Shown here piece by piece: positions 6,286 through 7,814 of a stretch of 7,814 nucleotides of DNA (positions within the stretch are counted from its first letter, which is position 1; every line of letters starts with the position of its first letter). Under the pieces are notes generated by a model, which saw nothing but the letters and a program-made list of their open reading frames with translations, was not told the origin of the DNA and did not search any database. Made by a program: the position numbers and the translations under genes. Origin of the DNA: Tagaea sp. (GTDB lineage: Bacteria; Pseudomonadota; Alphaproteobacteria; CACIAM-22H2); assembly GCA_023653245.1 (NCBI GenBank), contig JAMNXK010000078.1, positions 1 to 7,814 of the forward strand, in the 5' to 3' direction.

Positions 6286-7266
6286 ATGTTCCGTGCGCTC
6301 GTGCTCGACAAGATCGACGGCAAAGTCGTTCCGGCGGTGAAGTCCCTCGACGACAGCGCTTTGCCCGATTTCGCCGTGACCGCGCGCGTGGCCTATTCGA
6401 CGCTGAACTACAAGGACGGGCTTGCGATCGCCGACAAGGGCAAGATCGTGCGCGCCTTTCCGATGGTGCCGGGCGTGGATTGGGCGGGCACGGTCGAGAG
6501 TTCCGCCGACGACCGCTTCAAGCCCGGCGACAAGGTGATCCTGACCGGCTGGGGCGTGGGCGAGAGCCATTGGGGCGGCATGGCCGAGAAGGCGCGCGCC
6601 AAGGCCGAGTGGCTGGTGAAGCTGCCGCCCGGCACGGACGAGAGATGGGCCATGACCATGGGCACCGCCGGGTTCACGGCGATGCTGTGCGTCATGGCGC
6701 TCGAAGCCAGCGGCCTCAAGAAGGATCGCGAGATTCTGGTCACGGGGGCGGCCGGCGGCGTGGGCTCGGTCGCGGTGGCATTGCTCGCCAAGCTCGGCTA
6801 CAGCGTCGCGGCCTCGACCGGGCGGCGCGAACTCGAACCCTATCTGAGGGCGCTCGGCGCCAAAACCATCGTCGATCGCGCCGAGCTCGCCAAACCGGCC
6901 AAGCCGCTCGAATCCGAGCGCTGGGGCGCGGCCGTGGACAGCGTCGGGGGCGTGACCCTCGCCAATATCCTGGCTTCGACCGTCACACGCGGCGCGGTCG
7001 CCGCGTGCGGCCTCGCCGGCGGGCACGATCTGGCCACGACCGTGATGCCCTTCATCCTGCGCGGGGTGAAGCTGCTCGGCATCGATTCGGTGCGCAGCCC
7101 GCTGGCCGAGCGCGAGACCGCTTGGCGAAAACTCGCTTCCCTCCTGCCCGACGGCTTGCCGGCCGGCGGCACGCGCGACGTAGGTTTGGCCGAGCTGCCC
7201 GCCCTCGCCGAAGCGATCGTGGCCGGCCAAGTCCAAGGCCGCGTCGTCGTCGACGTGAAGAAATAG
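6286..7266 (+). CDS. acuI: AcuI/YhdH-family NADPH-dependent acryloyl-CoA reductase-like oxidoreductase
   Basis: 326 residues, the usual length for this cytoplasmic zinc-free medium-chain dehydrogenase/reductase family. The N-terminal GroES-like half shows STLNYKDGLAI (38-48), FPMVPGVDWAGTVESS (58-73) and GDKVILTGWGVGESHWGGMA (81-100), all hallmark AcuI/YhdH segments. The nucleotide-binding fold has VTGAAGGVGSVAV (152-164) and then STGR (177-180), whose Arg180 sits where the 2'-phosphate of NADPH is bound. No structural or catalytic zinc ligands are visible. AcuI reduces acryloyl-CoA to propionyl-CoA, in DMSP or 3-hydroxypropionate assimilation and in detoxification of acryloyl-CoA; YhdH relatives are annotated as quinone reductases, so the physiological substrate here is not settled. 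The start ATG is supported by GAAGGG nine bases upstream. It is divergent from the membrane-protein/cyclase operon and has no evident functional tie to it. No terminator is visible in the 45 bp before the next gene. Confidence 0.9.
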   Translation: MFRALVLDKIDGKVVPAVKSLDDSALPDFAVTARVAYSTLNYKDGLAIADKGKIVRAFPMVPGVDWAGTVESSADDRFKPGDKVILTGWGVGESHWGGMAEKARAKAEWLVKLPPGTDERWAMTMGTAGFTAMLCVMALEASGLKKDREILVTGAAGGVGSVAVALLAKLGYSVAASTGRRELEPYLRALGAKTIVDRAELAKPAKPLESERWGAAVDSVGGVTLANILASTVTRGAVAACGLAGGHDLATTVMPFILRGVKLLGIDSVRSPLAERETAWRKLASLLPDGLPAGGTRDVGLAELPALAEAIVAGQVQGRVVVDVKK

Positions 7267-7311
7267 ATAAATGATTGAACCTTTGTCGGCGGCGATGACA
7301 CACCGCACTTG

Positions 7312-7814
7312 ATGATCTCAGCGGACGAACTCGCCGGATTTCGGCAAGAATTTTTCGCAGATCGATCGGTTGCCGCTCGAGTCTCCACGTTGCTGCTCAG
7401 TCAGCTATTCGTCTGTTACCAGCAGCGAATTCACAATGTCTTTGAAATAGTCGACACGATCCGCGACCTAGAGGGCGAAGGCGCGCGGGTATCGACAAAA
7501 CCTGCCGGTCGATTTCGAAAACTTCCTTTGCGGGGGCTCTGGCACAAGCACTTCTATTCGGCCCGCTACCTGCTTCCGAATCTTGTCCTCGAAATGAACA
7601 AGGCATCGTTCTTGGACGATCTCACGAAGATTCTCGATCCCAGCAAGAACGAGTATTTGACCGATGACTTGATAGGTCGCGTCACGCATCACGCAACCTT
7701 CGGCCTTTTCAACAAACGAAGCAGCGAGCAGAGAATGACCGGCGAGTGGATTGTGTTCATGAAGCGGCCCGACGGGAATCGATACCTATCTCTCGCGATG
7801 CACGGCGAAGGCGA
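7312..7814 (+). CDS. Unrecognised protein in low-GC DNA, 3' end outside window
   Basis: The plus-strand frame is open from 7279 to the window end; the first ATG is at 7312, giving 167 codons plus 2 bases with no stop. In DNA of about 53% G+C (hand count) an open frame of this length is unlikely by chance, and this is the longest open reading there on either strand. I do not recognise the family. Visible features: an N-terminal amphipathic helical stretch (MISADELAGFRQEFFADRSV), then a basic linker leading to LRGLWHKHF (73-81), a polar region with VTHHATFGLF (124-133), and TGEWIVFMKRPDGNRYLSLA (143-162), which looks like adjacent beta strands, ending MHGEG at the edge. No signal peptide or strong membrane segment. 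The clustered His and Asp/Glu residues could suit a metal-dependent enzyme or toxin, but that is speculation. Codons such as ATA, CTA and AGA are used, unlike the upstream genes, which suggests horizontal acquisition. The Shine-Dalgarno is poor; a TTG at 7309 is an alternative start. Confidence 0.7.
   Translation, partial: MISADELAGFRQEFFADRSVAARVSTLLLSQLFVCYQQRIHNVFEIVDTIRDLEGEGARVSTKPAGRFRKLPLRGLWHKHFYSARYLLPNLVLEMNKASFLDDLTKILDPSKNEYLTDDLIGRVTHHATFGLFNKRSSEQRMTGEWIVFMKRPDGNRYLSLAMHGEG

Noticed and set aside
6192..6323. N-terminal extension of the membrane protein to the ATG at 6323
   Set aside because: It would overlap the divergent reductase start, add 44 polar residues before the first membrane segment and leave no room for promoters.
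5272..7308. A minus-strand open frame of 678 codons over the reductase and membrane protein
   Set aside because: It is antisense to the AcuI-type gene and out of frame with the membrane-protein gene; no recognisable domain.
7397..7692. Two small minus-strand open frames (7397-7606 and 7468-7692)
   Set aside because: Both lie antisense to the longer plus-strand frame at the right edge, have no recognisable features and overlap each other.

Overview
The window is a GC-rich stretch (mostly about 63-72% G+C in the lines I counted by hand). Densely packed genes, NNG/NNC codons and closest-looking protein families point to an alphaproteobacterium, probably Rhodospirillales-like. That placement is an inference from memory of the families, not from a search.

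Layout, left to right. (1) Positions 1-2784, minus strand: an operon whose first gene is an 896-residue ABC-exporter-like protein with a normal-looking membrane half but an ATPase half whose catalytic residues are nearly all replaced and which carries a large insertion. It is followed within 10 bp by the start of a cyclic-nucleotide-binding (Crp-type fold) protein that runs off the left edge. (2) Positions 2785-2960: a divergent promoter region. (3) Positions 2961-4217, plus strand: a MurG-like GT-B glycosyltransferase of the predicted-glycosyltransferase type (COG4671-like). (4) Positions 4166-6191, minus strand: a two-gene operon of a multi-pass flippase-like membrane protein (LPG synthase TM / UPF0104 family) followed, with an 8-bp overlap, by a class III adenylate cyclase with a complete catalytic residue set. 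The cyclase 3' end overlaps the glycosyltransferase 3' end tail to tail by 52 bp. (5) Positions 6192-6285: a second divergent promoter region. (6) Positions 6286-7266, plus strand: an AcuI/YhdH-type NADPH-dependent medium-chain reductase. (7) Positions 7312-7814, plus strand: the 5' part of an unrecognised protein in much lower-GC DNA (about 53%), probably acquired horizontally and cut by the window end.

How the genes may work together: a cAMP producer (cyclase) and a probable cNMP reader (the Crp-like start at the left edge) flank a catalytically degenerate ABC-type membrane protein, a glycosyltransferase and a flippase-like membrane protein. The most interesting reading is a cAMP-linked cell-envelope or glycan module in which the ABC protein acts as a non-hydrolysing sensor or scaffold. 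Gene contents and residues are seen directly; the functional link is inference. The reductase and the low-GC gene look unrelated to it.

I saw no tRNA, rRNA, CRISPR array, insertion sequence or convincing intrinsic terminator.
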